From Actinomadura xylanilytica (GTDB lineage: Bacteria > Actinomycetota > Actinomycetes > Streptosporangiales > Streptosporangiaceae): 64,000 nucleotides of DNA. The notes under the pieces are model-generated. The model searched no databases. It saw only the letters and a program-made list of their open reading frames with translations, and was not told where the DNA came from. Numbering within the stretch: position 1 is the first letter of the stretch; each line of letters opens with the position of its first letter. This document shows, piece after piece, positions 26,201 to 34,269 of the stretch. The translations under genes and the position numbers were made by a program. The stretch lies in the NCBI RefSeq assembly GCF_030283145.1, contig NZ_JASNWE010000001.1, positions 248,001 to 312,000 of the forward strand, read 5' to 3'.

Positions 26201-26552
26201 GAAGTTCCGGTCCGGTCACGCGGCGCAGAGCACATCGTTGCCGCTGCGCGCCGTCCGCTTCGCGCCGCAGGGACTCGACGACCTCAATCGGGCGGCCGCG
26301 GGCGAGCCGACCGTCGTCTCGCTGTGGACCGACAGCAATGACGGCTCCCCCACCGGGGACGTGACCGCGGAGGCGTCCTTCGACCGCGGCCGCACCTGGC
26401 GGAAGGTCCCGGTGAAGCGCTCCGGCGACCGCCGGACTCTGACGATCACCGGGACGCAGCCGGGGACGGTCTCCCTGCGGGCCGCCGCGACGGGCCCGTC
26501 CGGCTCCACGGTCACCCAGACCGTCCTCGACGCCTACGCGGTGGGCCGCTGA
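23268..26552 (+). CDS. Secreted S8 family serine peptidase (subtilase)
   Basis: A 1094-aa extracellular protease. A signal peptide covers residues 1-28 (VAVLAGAGVHVLPPAEA), then a propeptide region to about 200. The catalytic triad is Asp220 (VAVLDSGYDTGHPDL), His254 (RFGHGTHVASIVAG) and Ser431 (ASGTSMAAPHVAGAA), with oxyanion Asn351 (VVSAGNDGPG). After the catalytic domain follow about 600 residues of beta-rich, Ig-like and unassigned domains, the layout of large Streptomyces subtilases. The start MKVKRR follows GGAGTGAG. It ends before a very strong bidirectional hairpin. It degrades external protein for nutrition or development; the specific target is unknown. Confidence 0.93.
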   Translation: MKVKRRVTVTAVAVLAGAGVHVLPPAEAQQQGTRTGTAGVDEVTLVTGDVVRVRGGGPAPSVLGIRPGKGRERTTFQKMLVGGHRYVIPSDAAPLVGRGRLDRRLFDLGLLTREGYGDARRGDIPVIVERGGKRTAIAGATKVTGLPALGMEALRVDKKNAGTAWTSLTAAGLRAGGAVTRVWLDGKRRARLDKSVKQIGAPAAWAKGWDGKGSTVAVLDSGYDTGHPDLKGVVVQSRGFTGQGAGDVQDRFGHGTHVASIVAGSGTASAGRFRGVAPGAKVAAGKVIDDSGSGYDSWILAGMEWAATEVKARVVNMSLGGPDSQGGDPLEQAVDTLTARTGALFVVSAGNDGPGERTLGSPGTADAALTVGAVDRDDSLAEFSSRGPRLGDYAVKPDITAPGVGIVAARAKDTVLDEPYDDNYVRASGTSMAAPHVAGAAAIVAAQHPDWPAARLKAALMNTAGPTKGASAFRQGAGRVDVARAVGQSVVSTEGTLSEVQRYPHAETTYRTITYENSGDRPAELTLQVDAPGKVFRLDRPTVTVPAKGRADVRLAIGGPDAPKGAHSGTVVATSGTTAVRTVVGAYLEPKAHDVTFKAIDHDGQDTGELLTVQDQDSPYNEFVISDGTTKYRFPEGRYNVFGSIATAVKPDGCRDSTLAHQPIALTRDRSVVLDSRAAVKPVSVTLDDPSAEMDEVYDLGFGYAGGAVKYEYNPESNCPLSHRYLLPVKQSGLAYFSHTVWERKGSTDETPSPYQYAVYDYRRGEFPADPSYSARAADMTTVRATVRGLAAESAASLAIGAAFPELASPWMVGSRVHAPGTITLHLTRNPDFRWWSILEGLGSDDEHAGTFTGYAPMTLAGPSHRVTFGSAVIGPALHDPVFGGDGQTPNAERTGDVVHYAPAGFFSESGHGGFGDEAAAKGGLELKSGGKVIKTAPFESYDLTAAVPPGEAEYELTADAQRDVPNAKLSTRVTATWKFRSGHAAQSTSLPLRAVRFAPQGLDDLNRAAAGEPTVVSLWTDSNDGSPTGDVTAEASFDRGRTWRKVPVKRSGDRRTLTITGTQPGTVSLRAAATGPSGSTVTQTVLDAYAVGR

Positions 26553-26558
26553 CGGACG

Positions 26559-26593
26559 CCGGCGTCCCCTCCGGTTGCCGGAGGGGACGCCGG
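26559..26593. terminator. Strong bidirectional hairpin terminator
   Basis: A perfect 16-bp stem (CCGGCGTCCCCTCCGG / CCGGAGGGGACGCCGG) with a TTG loop lies between the convergent subtilase and oxygenase genes. Confidence 0.85.
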
Positions 26594-26626
26594 ACGGCGG
26601 CCGCGCGCCGATGGGCGGCGGGCCGG

Positions 26627-28123
26627 TCAGGACTGGGCGAGCAGGGCGTCGTAGGCGTTGGAGGGCCGCTGCCCTGACATGAAGGCCAGGAACTCGCGGA
26701 CGAACTCGCCGCGCGAGTAGCGGCCGCCGGCGTCCGGGTCGGCGCCGGCCAGGTCGCGCTCGAAGGCCCTGCGGAACAGCGTCCGGTACTCGGCGGCGTC
26801 GATGGACTGGTCGCCGTCGGAGTCGGCGACGTCGAACAGCACCTCGGCGACCTTGATCAGCGCGGGTCCGGCCAGGGACGCGGCGGTCGCGGCGTACTCC
26901 TGGCGGGTGATGCGGCCGTCGCCGTCGGCGTCCAGCGCCCCCAGCAGTTCGCGCCACCAGTCGGCGTAGGCGTCGTAGAGCCGCGTCTCGTCGCGTTCGC
27001 CCAGGTCGAGCCGGGTGGCGATCTCCCGGGCCATGGCGGCCAGGTCGGGCCAGTCCAGGTGGCCGTCCCCCGTCTGGTCCAGCACCTCGGCGAAGAAGCG
27101 ATCGGCCGATCGGGCCGCCGGACCGCCGGAGCCGGCGTCCTCAGGGTCGGGGGTGAGCAGGCGGAACAGGGCCGCGGCCTGGGACCTGCGGCGGTTCAGC
27201 GCCGCCAGCGCGCCGGCGGCGGCGCCGGACCCCTGCCCCGGGGCGGGGTCCAGGATGCCCATCAGCGTGTCCGTCCGGGTCCAGGACTGCGGGAGCAGGC
27301 GCGTCGCCACGCCGGAGCCGAGATGGACGCCGCGGCTCAGCGCCTGCGCGCCGGGCAGGTCGCCCAGCCCCGCCTGCCGGCGGAAGGACTCCGGCAGGGA
27401 CGCCATGATGACCGCGGCGGCCACCGGTCCGGCCACGGTGCGTCCCACCGCCCAGACCGCGGGTCGGCCGCGCAGCAGCGGCGGCGGGGGCACCTGGGCG
27501 AACAGCCGGAAGAGGATGACGCGGATCGCCTCGGTGTTCTCCAGCCCCCGGGCGAGCATGTCGTCGAAGTAGGGCCAGAACTGGCGCAGCGTGAGCGGCA
27601 GGTGGTCGGCGTCGCCCTCCAGCAGCGCCAGGAACGCCCGGAACTCGGCGTACAGCTGTTCCATCGTGGGTCCGTCCAGGGACTCGCCGCTCAGCCGGGA
27701 CATCGTGAGCGTCGATTCGAACAGCGTGGCCACCACCCATGCGCGCGCCTCGGGGTCCATCGCGTTGTACGGGCGGCCCTGGGCGTCGTCGCCGGAGATG
27801 CGCGCGTGCATGCGGTTGAGCCTGGAGACCTCCCGGTCGCGGACTCCGGTATCGGCGTCCAGGATCCGCTGCGTGCTGGTCAGGGTGTTGCGCAGCCGCC
27901 GCCACGGATGCGCCACGAAGGTGGAGTTGTCGAGCAGTGCGGCACCGATCTGCGGGTGCGCCGCCTCCAGTACCGTCGCCCGGACCACCGCCAGGCCCCA
28001 GCGGGCATCGTTGCAGTACCCGTGCAGCAGTGAGTGCGGCCCGAGAAGGGCGCTGTCAGGGGTGGCCGGTTCGCCGGAGGCGGCGGTGGCATGTGAGCCG
28101 GCGGTGGCTGTCGTGTCGCTCAT
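26627..28123 (-). CDS. MpaB/DUF2236-type oxygenase with C-terminal EF-hands
   Basis: A 498-aa fusion. Residues about 30-290 resemble the oxygenase MpaB / DUF2236 family, which includes latex-clearing protein Lcp and MpaB: ALLDNSTFVAHPWRRLRNTL, VVATLFESTL, and FWPYFDDMLARGLENTEAIR. The last third carries EF-hand calcium loops: DQTGDGHLDW (near 347), DADGDGRITRQE (near 396), and DVADSDGDQSID (near 430), like calerythrin. Known relatives are heme enzymes acting on isoprenoid or terpenoid chains. The ATG lies 2 bases after the stop of the cis-prenyltransferase gene, so both are co-translated. Calcium control of an isoprenoid oxygenase is an inference. Confidence 0.78.
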   Translation of the reverse strand: MSDTTATAGSHATAASGEPATPDSALLGPHSLLHGYCNDARWGLAVVRATVLEAAHPQIGAALLDNSTFVAHPWRRLRNTLTSTQRILDADTGVRDREVSRLNRMHARISGDDAQGRPYNAMDPEARAWVVATLFESTLTMSRLSGESLDGPTMEQLYAEFRAFLALLEGDADHLPLTLRQFWPYFDDMLARGLENTEAIRVILFRLFAQVPPPPLLRGRPAVWAVGRTVAGPVAAAVIMASLPESFRRQAGLGDLPGAQALSRGVHLGSGVATRLLPQSWTRTDTLMGILDPAPGQGSGAAAGALAALNRRRSQAAALFRLLTPDPEDAGSGGPAARSADRFFAEVLDQTGDGHLDWPDLAAMAREIATRLDLGERDETRLYDAYADWWRELLGALDADGDGRITRQEYAATAASLAGPALIKVAEVLFDVADSDGDQSIDAAEYRTLFRRAFERDLAGADPDAGGRYSRGEFVREFLAFMSGQRPSNAYDALLAQS

Positions 28124-28125
28124 CG

Positions 28126-28845
28126 CTATCCCTCGTCCGTGGTGGCCGGCACCGTGACGTCGCCGAAGCGGCGCCTGCGCTGCCGGTAGGCGGTCAGGCA
28201 CTCCCAGAAGTGCGCCGCCCGGAAGTCGGGCCACAGCACCTCCGGGAAGACCCATTCGGCGTAGGCCACCTGCCAGAGCATGAAGTTGGAGATGCGCTGC
28301 TCTCCCGAGGTGCGGATGACCAGGTCCACATCAGGGGTGTCGGGGTGCGGCAGGTGGCCGGCGAAGTTGGCCTCGGTGACGTCCTCGGCCGGGACCCGGT
28401 CGCGGATGAGGGACCGGGCGGCCTCGACGATGTCGCGGCGTCCCCCGTGGTCGAACGCCACCGTGAGCGTCATCCGCTTGTTGTCGCGGGTCAGTTCCAT
28501 CAGATCGGTGATGTCGCGCGTCAGCGTCGGCGGGATCCTGGGGTCGCCGACGCCCAGGAACCGGCAGCGGATCCCCCGCGCGTGCAGCGCCAGGGCGTGC
28601 TTGCGCAGCGTCCGCCGCACCAGCCACATGAGGTGGTCGACCTCGTCGCAGGGACGGCGCCAGTTCTCCGTGGAGAAGGCGTACAGGCTCAGCCATTGGA
28701 CCCCGCCCGCATGGGCCGCCTCGATCACGTCGATCACGGCGGCTTCCGCCGCCTGGTGCCCGGCCGACCGAGGCAACGACCGTTGTGCCGCCCACCGGCC
28801 GTTCCCGTCCATCACGCACGCCACATGACACGGCACACTCGACAC
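28126..28845 (-). CDS. Cis-prenyltransferase (isoprenyl transferase, UppS-like)
   Basis: A 239-aa enzyme that elongates allylic diphosphates with isopentenyl diphosphate in cis configuration. The catalytic P-loop-like motif is HVACVMDGNGRWA with the key Asp, followed by LSLYAFSTENWRRP, FDHGGRRDI, and the conserved DLVIRTSGEQRISNFMLWQ and WPDF. The GTG start is chosen because GGAGGT lies 9 bases upstream and the core begins at once; longer reading adds a low-complexity leader. A housekeeping UppS normally sits elsewhere with era/recO, so this is probably a second copy serving the coupled oxygenase gene. Chain length cannot be predicted. Confidence 0.88.
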   Translation of the reverse strand: MSSVPCHVACVMDGNGRWAAQRSLPRSAGHQAAEAAVIDVIEAAHAGGVQWLSLYAFSTENWRRPCDEVDHLMWLVRRTLRKHALALHARGIRCRFLGVGDPRIPPTLTRDITDLMELTRDNKRMTLTVAFDHGGRRDIVEAARSLIRDRVPAEDVTEANFAGHLPHPDTPDVDLVIRTSGEQRISNFMLWQVAYAEWVFPEVLWPDFRAAHFWECLTAYRQRRRRFGDVTVPATTDEG

Positions 28846-29195
28846 AGTCGCACGACCTCCACCACTGGCTGCGGACCGCCCGTCCTGGCCCGCAGAACCC
28901 CCGATACACGACGCTCCCCGGCCCCCGGCGCCGAGGAGCTCGCGCGCCGGGGGCCGGGACTCCGGTACGGACAATGCCCTCACATCAAGATCGTTACTCT
29001 ATGAAGTAAAATAGATCCGAAAAGTGAGATCCTGGTGGTCAAATCGGAGCCTGGACGGTCAAGTCCGTGCCATCCGCGCGGAGGTACGGCCCGTGCGTGG
29101 AGTATCAGGCGGCGACGTTGTTGTGTGCCCCAGAGGCCCTTACGATTCGCCTACGATCCGCACCCGCCGGATTCCGCACCGGGAAGGAACCACCG
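28846..29195. other. Divergent intergenic region
   Basis: About 350 bases between the prenyltransferase and the SMI1-like gene. The middle (28985-29020) is AT-rich with TAAAAT and probably holds promoters. TTGTTG (29118-29123) and TACGAT (29141-29146), 17 bases apart, form a good promoter for the rightward gene. No coding sequence is convincing. Confidence 0.5.
29118..29146 (+). promoter_or_regulatory. Promoter of the SMI1/KNR4-like gene
   Basis: TTGTTG-N17-TACGAT, with a second TACGAT at 29152-29157. The expected start is about 40 bases before the ATG. Confidence 0.45.
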
Positions 29196-29663
29196 ATGAC
29201 GACGGACGGCTCGGCCGCCAGGATCCCGCACGCGGATGTGCTCCGGGAGGTCGCGCGGCTGGGAGGGATGATCGATGAGGATTTCGAGCCGGATGACCGG
29301 CGGGTGCCCACACCGCTGGGAGATCGGCCCGTCCCATCGCCGATCCAGGCGCTCCTGTCGGTCGTATGGCCGGAGGGGCGGGTCCGGCCGCCGCGCCGCG
29401 GTGCGCGCTTTGTGACCTATGAGGACGGCGACGCGTACGAAGTCACGTTCCCCCAGCTCGTGGACGGGGATCCCGTGGCGCCGGACCGCGCCTGCTTCAT
29501 CATCGCGTTCAACGAGTCGACGCAGTACCACTGGGTCATCGATCTTGACGATGCGCACCCTGACGACCCCTGGGTGCACCAGGTGGACCACGACTTCCAT
29601 GACGCGGAGTTCGATGGCCCCGAGCGGCTGTCCCAGATGCTCGCCGCCCTCCAGATCCCCTGA
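29196..29663 (+). CDS. Hypothetical protein, possibly SMI1/KNR4 (SUKH)-like
   Basis: A 155-aa acidic soluble protein. It has the look of SUKH-type proteins: an N-terminal helix with PSPIQALLSVVWPEG, a central beta segment, and WVIDLDDAHPDDPWVHQVDH near the end, followed by a C-terminal helix LSQMLAALQIP. Family members are immunity proteins against contact or polymorphic toxins, or regulatory scaffolds. No toxin is encoded beside it. The ATG follows GGGAAGGAA. Assignment is tentative. Confidence 0.55.
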   Translation: MTTDGSAARIPHADVLREVARLGGMIDEDFEPDDRRVPTPLGDRPVPSPIQALLSVVWPEGRVRPPRRGARFVTYEDGDAYEVTFPQLVDGDPVAPDRACFIIAFNESTQYHWVIDLDDAHPDDPWVHQVDHDFHDAEFDGPERLSQMLAALQIP

Positions 29664-29766
29664 CCGGGCTCGCGCAGGAGTCGATGGGCCGCGGTCGCCA
29701 TGACCGAGGGGGTCCGGTCGTCGCCGTGGGCGGTCCCTCGGTCATGGCGGAGCCGGGCCGGAGCCG

Positions 29767-31230
29767 TCAGTTGTCGATCCTGGCCTGCTCGGGCACGGGC
29801 GCGGTGGCCGCCCCGGCGGCCTGCCGGGCGCCGGCGACCTTGCGGGCGGCCGGGATGACGGCGGCGATCAGGGCGGAGACGAGGGCGATGCCGCAGCCGA
29901 TCATCAGGCCGGCGCGGAAGCCGTCCTCGGAGGTGAGGGCGTGGCCGCCCATCGTGATGGTCATCTGGGACAGGACCACGCCGATGACGGCGGCGCCGAC
30001 CGAGGTGCCCAGCGACCGCATGAGGGCGTTGAAGCCGTTGGCGGCGGCGGTCTCCGACAGCGGGACGGAGCTCATGATCAGGGCGGGCATCGCGCCGTAG
30101 GCGAGGCCCACCCCGCTGTTGATGATCATGATGGAGAGCATCAGGCCCCACGCGGAGCCCATCAGCGCCAGCGCCGCGCCGTAGCCGGCGGCCAGCACCA
30201 GGACACCGCTGATCAGGGTGAACTTCGGGCCGCGGACGTTGGTGAGCTTCCCGCCGAGCGGGGAGACGAGCATCATCATGACGCCGCCAGGCGCCATCCA
30301 CAGGCCCGCCGCGAACATCGACTGGCCCAGGCCGTAGCCGGTGGCCTTGGGGAACATCAGCAGCTGCGGCACGATCAGCATCGAGGCGTACATGCCGAAG
30401 CCGACGAAGATCGACGCGAGGTTGGTGAGCAGCACCCGGGGGCGGGCCGTGGTGCGCAGGTCGACGATCGGTTCGCGGCTGCGCACCTCCCACCCGCCCC
30501 AGGCCAGCAGCACCACGACGGCGGCGGCGAACAGGCCGAGCGTGGTCGCCGAGGACCATCCCCAGTCGGCGCCCTTGGAGACCGCCAGCAGCAGGCAGAC
30601 CAGGCCGACGCCGAGGCCGATCGCGCCGGGCGCGTCGAAACGCTGGCCCTTGGCGCTCGGCGGCACGCTCGGGATCATGAACCAGATGAGGGTCGCGACC
30701 GCCGCGGCGAGCACGGCCGATCCCCAGAACAGCACGCGCCAGCTCGCGTACTCGGCGATCGCCGCGGCGATCGGCAGGCCAAGGCCGCCCCCGATGCCCA
30801 TGGAGGCGCTGACCAGCGCGATGGACGAGCTGAGCTTCTCCTGCGGGACCACGTCGCGCAGCAGCGCGATGCCGAGCGGCACCATGCCCATGCCCATGCC
30901 CTGCATGCCGCGTCCGATGATCATGGGGACGACCGAGGACGACAGGGCGCACACCACCGAGCCCACCACCAGCGGCACCGAGCACGCCAGGAGCATCGGG
31001 CGCTTGCCCACCAGGTCGCCCAGGCGGCCGAAGACCGGCACGCAGACGGCCGCCACCAGCAGGGTGACGGTGATCACCCAGGTGGCGTTGGACGGCGTGG
31101 TGTGCAGGATCCGCGGCAGCTCCGCGAGGAGCGGGGTGACCAGCGTCTGCATGATCGCTGCCGTGATGCCGGCCAGGGCCAGCGTGGTGACCACGCCGCC
31201 GGCTCGGGCCGTGGTCTGTGGGGCGTCCAT
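29767..31230 (-). CDS. MFS drug exporter, 14-TM EmrB/QacA type
   Basis: A 487-aa inner-membrane proton-coupled antiporter. The motif A loop GRLGDLVGKRPMLL lies between helices 2 and 3, and the motif C-like segment VSASMGIGGGLGLPIAAAI is in helix 5, which marks drug exporters. The pattern of hydrophobic segments fits 14 helices. The first helix begins after a short cytosolic N-terminus (MDAPQTTARAGG). It is divergent from a MarR regulator with a palindrome between them, a classic repressor-pump pair. The substrate is unknown. Confidence 0.9.
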   Translation of the reverse strand: MDAPQTTARAGGVVTTLALAGITAAIMQTLVTPLLAELPRILHTTPSNATWVITVTLLVAAVCVPVFGRLGDLVGKRPMLLACSVPLVVGSVVCALSSSVVPMIIGRGMQGMGMGMVPLGIALLRDVVPQEKLSSSIALVSASMGIGGGLGLPIAAAIAEYASWRVLFWGSAVLAAAVATLIWFMIPSVPPSAKGQRFDAPGAIGLGVGLVCLLLAVSKGADWGWSSATTLGLFAAAVVVLLAWGGWEVRSREPIVDLRTTARPRVLLTNLASIFVGFGMYASMLIVPQLLMFPKATGYGLGQSMFAAGLWMAPGGVMMMLVSPLGGKLTNVRGPKFTLISGVLVLAAGYGAALALMGSAWGLMLSIMIINSGVGLAYGAMPALIMSSVPLSETAAANGFNALMRSLGTSVGAAVIGVVLSQMTITMGGHALTSEDGFRAGLMIGCGIALVSALIAAVIPAARKVAGARQAAGAATAPVPEQARIDN

Positions 31231-31289
31231 AGGACTCCTCGGCTATCTGTCTCGGTGAAGGGCGGCTCAGGGCATGCGTCGGAATCGAC

Positions 31290-31306
31290 CATGTGCATGG
31301 CACATG
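31290..31306. promoter_or_regulatory. Palindrome between MFS pump and MarR gene, probable operator
   Basis: CATGTGC-atg-GCACATG is a perfect 7-bp inverted repeat with a 3-base centre. It is placed between the divergent pump and MarR genes, 60 bases before the pump start. MarR dimers bind such sites. Confidence 0.55.
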
Positions 31307-31418
31307 CGAGATGCAGCGTACACATACTGTGGCCGGCGCATATCATCCTGGGAGGACGGGCCGGGCCCAGGACGTCGGGCACCGGCGCGAGGGCGGCGAG
31401 GCGGGAGGCGGAAGTCAC

Positions 31419-31871
31419 ATGGTCGGGTTCGAGCCCCTACACGAGGTCGAGTACGAGCAGATGCTGCTCAGCCGGCACGAACTCCTGCACCACCGGCATC
31501 ACATGCTGGAGCGCAGCGCCTACGTGCTGCTCAGCCGCATCCGCGTCCAAGGTCCAATGTCGATCGGGGAACTGAGCGACGCCTTCGGCCTCGACGCGTC
31601 CACCCTCAACCGGCAGACCGCCGCGGCGATGCGCGGCGGCCTCGTGGACCGCATCCCCGACCCCGGCGGGGGCATCGCCCGCAAGTTCCGCATCACCGAC
31701 AAGGGCGCGCGCATGCTCGACGATGAACGCGAGAGCGTCATCAGCGGCCTGGGCAAGGTCATGGCCGACTGGTCGGACGACGACATCGCCGCGTTCGCGT
31801 CCTATCTGAGGCGCTTCAACACCGACATCGAACGCCTCGCCGGACGCCCCTGGCCCCGCCCCTCGGCCTGA
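31419..31871 (+). CDS. MarR family transcriptional regulator
   Basis: A 150-aa winged-helix regulator. The recognition region is PMSIGELSDAFGLDASTLNR followed by QTAAAMRGGLVDRIPDPGGG with the wing. The N- and C-terminal helices form the dimer interface. The ATG in MVGFEPLHEVEYEQM is chosen since GGGAGGCGGAAG lies upstream; the longer frame adds residues covering the operator region. It most likely represses the divergent MFS pump and itself, and is released by a substrate of the pump. Confidence 0.9.
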   Translation: MVGFEPLHEVEYEQMLLSRHELLHHRHHMLERSAYVLLSRIRVQGPMSIGELSDAFGLDASTLNRQTAAAMRGGLVDRIPDPGGGIARKFRITDKGARMLDDERESVISGLGKVMADWSDDDIAAFASYLRRFNTDIERLAGRPWPRPSA

Positions 31872-31989
31872 GCGCGGATCGTCCCGGTACACCTCCATGC
31901 GGTTCACCTGCCGAAAGCAGACACAGTGTCACCGTGTCATTACTATTCGCATTGAAGGTGTTCACCTTCCCCACGAACGGAGAAGTCCA

Positions 31990-32547
31990 GTGCGAGTTCA
32001 CATGGCACGTTCGACCGTCGTCATCAGCGCCCTGCTCGCCGCCCAGGCGGCCCTGCCGGGCGCCGGTGCCCACGCCCGGGAACTCCCCTTGACCGCCGCT
32101 GCCCCCGCGGCCGCCCCTCTCCCTCCCAAGGGCATCTACCTGCTCGGCAACTACAACAGCAGCCTGTGCCTGTCGGTCCCCGACCGGCTGGCCGAAGGGG
32201 CCAAGACCGCCCAGACGCCCTGCTCCGCCCCCGCCCCTGACCCGAGGTGGACGCTCACTCCCGTGGCGCCGGCCGGCAACTACACCATCACCAACGTGGT
32301 CAGCAAGAAGTGCCTCGCCGTCCCCGCTCCTCCCGCCGGAGCGCCCGCGATCCAGCAGACCTGCGGCAACTACGCCTCGCAGGTGTGGACCCTGCTTCCC
32401 GAGGGCCCCGGTGGCCGGCTTCGGAACCTGGCCAGCAAGCTGAACCTCTCCGTCGCCGGAGCCAGCCGCGCCCCCGGCGCCCCGGTGATCCAGACGCCTC
32501 CCTCCTCCGACCCGAGCCAGGTCTGGACCTTCAGGCCCGCAGCCTGA
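31990..32547 (+). CDS. Secreted ricin B-type lectin domain protein
   Basis: A 185-aa exported protein: signal peptide (VVISALLAAQAALPGAGAHA) then a single beta-trefoil. Three QxW-type repeats are visible: DPRWTLTPV, SQVWTLLPE, and SQVWTFRPA, with matching cysteine pairs (CLSVPD..TPC and CLAVPA..TCG). Such domains bind sugars on polysaccharide or cell surfaces; here no enzyme domain is attached. The GTG start has GGAGAAG at good spacing; an internal ATG four codons later is the alternative. A 16-bp hairpin terminates the transcript. Confidence 0.82.
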   Translation: MRVHMARSTVVISALLAAQAALPGAGAHARELPLTAAAPAAAPLPPKGIYLLGNYNSSLCLSVPDRLAEGAKTAQTPCSAPAPDPRWTLTPVAPAGNYTITNVVSKKCLAVPAPPAGAPAIQQTCGNYASQVWTLLPEGPGGRLRNLASKLNLSVAGASRAPGAPVIQTPPSSDPSQVWTFRPAA

Positions 32548-32654
32548 GGAGCCGGCGCGGCCTCGTGCCTGCAACCGCCCCGCTCAAGTGCCGGTCACCT
32601 GGGTGAGGTCGACGCCGCGAGCGCCGGGTCCGGGCACTGGGCGGCGTAGATGGG

Positions 32655-32692
32655 CCGGCGCCCGGCGGGCAGGATGGCCCGCCGGGCGCCGG
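32655..32692. terminator. Strong bidirectional hairpin terminator
   Basis: A perfect 16-bp stem (CCGGCGCCCGGCGGGC / GCCCGCCGGGCGCCGG) with a 6-base loop lies between the convergent lectin and flavoprotein genes. Confidence 0.85.
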
Positions 32693-32733
32693 AGCACACC
32701 CGCGCCAGGCGGACACCTGCTCGCCGGTGGGAG

Positions 32734-34251
32734 TCATGGCGTCCTCTCAGCGGGTGCGGAGTAGCTGTAGTCGTCCAGCGGGAAGGTGCGGCTGGCGCGA
32801 ACGGCCTGCGCGGCACTGGTGGGACGCAGGTAGGGCGTGTCGCCGTGGTGGTCGTAGTAGTAGCTGTTGGCGGTGGCGCAGTCGCCGGTGGACCAGAGCG
32901 ATCGGGACAGCCGTTGCCGCATCCGCTCGGTCCAGCGCTCGGTGGGCTCCGACCTCACCTCCACGGCGGTGGCGCCCCTGCGGCGGGCCTCGGCGAGGAC
33001 GCGGACGATGTGCTCCGAGGTGGTCTCGACGAGCTGGTGCCATGTGCCGCCGACCCAGCCGTACGGGCCGAACATCATGAAGTGGTTCGGCAGACCGGGG
33101 ATGCTGACGCCCTCGTACGAGACGAGCCGGTTGCCCGCGTAGAACGTGGCGAGGTCGAACCCGTCCCGGCCGCGCACCGGGGTGCGGCGGAAGTTCTCCG
33201 GGTCGCTGGCCAGGCGGAACCCGGTCGCCAGCACGATCGCGTCGACCTCGCGCTCGCGCCCGTCCCCGGTGCGGACGCCGCCGGGGGTGATGCGGTCGAT
33301 CGGGTCGGTGATGAGCGAGACGTTCGGCCGGTTGAACGTCCGGAGGTAGGTGTTGGACACCGACGGGCGCTTGCAGCCGAGGCCGTATCCGGGGGTCAGC
33401 CTGCGCCGGGTGTCGGGGTCCTTGACCTGGGTCCGATACCAGACCGACCTGGCCAGCCGCGCGGCGCCGTGCGCGACGAACGGCCTGCGCTGGTGCCCGA
33501 CCACCAGGTCGATGAGCACCAGCTCCACACCGCGGGCGGCCACCCGCCGGACCGCGTCCTGGACGCGCGGGGCGCGCTGGAACAGCCGCCGCAGCGGGCG
33601 CGGGACCGCCGCGTCGGGCTTGGGCCCGACCCAGATCGGCGTGCGCTGGTAGACGTCGAGCCGTCCGACCCGCGAGGCGATCTCAGGGATGAGCTGGACC
33701 GCGCTCGCGCCGGTGCCGACGACCGCGACCCGCTTGCCGGTCAGGTCGTAGTCCGCGTCCCAGCGGGAGGAGCGCAGCAGCGTCCCCTTGAAGCCGTCCA
33801 CGCCGTCGATGTCGACCGGTTTCGGGTCCACGAACGCCCCGATCGCGCTGACCACGAACCGGGCGGTCACCTCGCCGCCGCCGGCGAGCCGGAGCCGCCA
33901 CAGGTGCCCGTCCTCGTCCCAGACCCGTGCGGCGACCTCGCTGTTCAGCCGCACGTGCGGGCGGACGCCGTGGCGGTCGGCGAGGCGGTCCACGTACCGC
34001 TTGACCTCGGCGCCCGGCGCGAACACCCGGCTCCAGCGCGGATTGAGCTCGAAACTGAACTGGTACGCCTGCGCGGGCACGTCCACGCCGATCCCGGGAT
34101 AGGTGTTGTCGCGCCACGTCCCGCCGATGTCCCCGGCCCGTTCCAGAACGACGTAGTCGTCGATGCCGGCCCGCCGCAGCGCGATGCCCATCCCGATCCC
34201 GCTCAGCCCCGCACCGATGATCGCGACTTCGGCGTCCGGCGTTCCGGTCAT
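32734..34251 (-). CDS. Flavin monooxygenase, Baeyer-Villiger-like
   Basis: A 505-aa FAD/NADPH enzyme. The FAD motif is VAIIGAGLSGIGMGIAL, then the conserved GGTWRDNTYPGIGVDVPAQ, then the NADPH motif VAVVGTGASAVQLIPEI. C-terminal MMFGPYGWVGGTWHQLVE is typical. In the Baeyer-Villiger fingerprint FxGxxxHxxxW the sequence is FKGTLLRSSRW (154-164): Arg160 replaces the His. So a true Baeyer-Villiger reaction is uncertain and another oxygenation or loss of activity is possible. A perfect inverted repeat lies 18 bases upstream of the start, suggesting local repression. The substrate is unknown. Confidence 0.87.
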   Translation of the reverse strand: MTGTPDAEVAIIGAGLSGIGMGIALRRAGIDDYVVLERAGDIGGTWRDNTYPGIGVDVPAQAYQFSFELNPRWSRVFAPGAEVKRYVDRLADRHGVRPHVRLNSEVAARVWDEDGHLWRLRLAGGGEVTARFVVSAIGAFVDPKPVDIDGVDGFKGTLLRSSRWDADYDLTGKRVAVVGTGASAVQLIPEIASRVGRLDVYQRTPIWVGPKPDAAVPRPLRRLFQRAPRVQDAVRRVAARGVELVLIDLVVGHQRRPFVAHGAARLARSVWYRTQVKDPDTRRRLTPGYGLGCKRPSVSNTYLRTFNRPNVSLITDPIDRITPGGVRTGDGREREVDAIVLATGFRLASDPENFRRTPVRGRDGFDLATFYAGNRLVSYEGVSIPGLPNHFMMFGPYGWVGGTWHQLVETTSEHIVRVLAEARRRGATAVEVRSEPTERWTERMRQRLSRSLWSTGDCATANSYYYDHHGDTPYLRPTSAAQAVRASRTFPLDDYSYSAPAERTP

Positions 34252-34269
34252 GAGCGGCCTCCCGACCTG

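Noticed and set aside
23166..26957. A 1263-codon minus-strand frame opposite the subtilase
   Set aside because: Shadow of the subtilase gene; no signal peptide, no domain.
28846..28983. N-terminal extension of the cis-prenyltransferase
   Set aside because: Gly/Arg-rich reading upstream of a GTG that has a perfect ribosome binding site and fits the family start.
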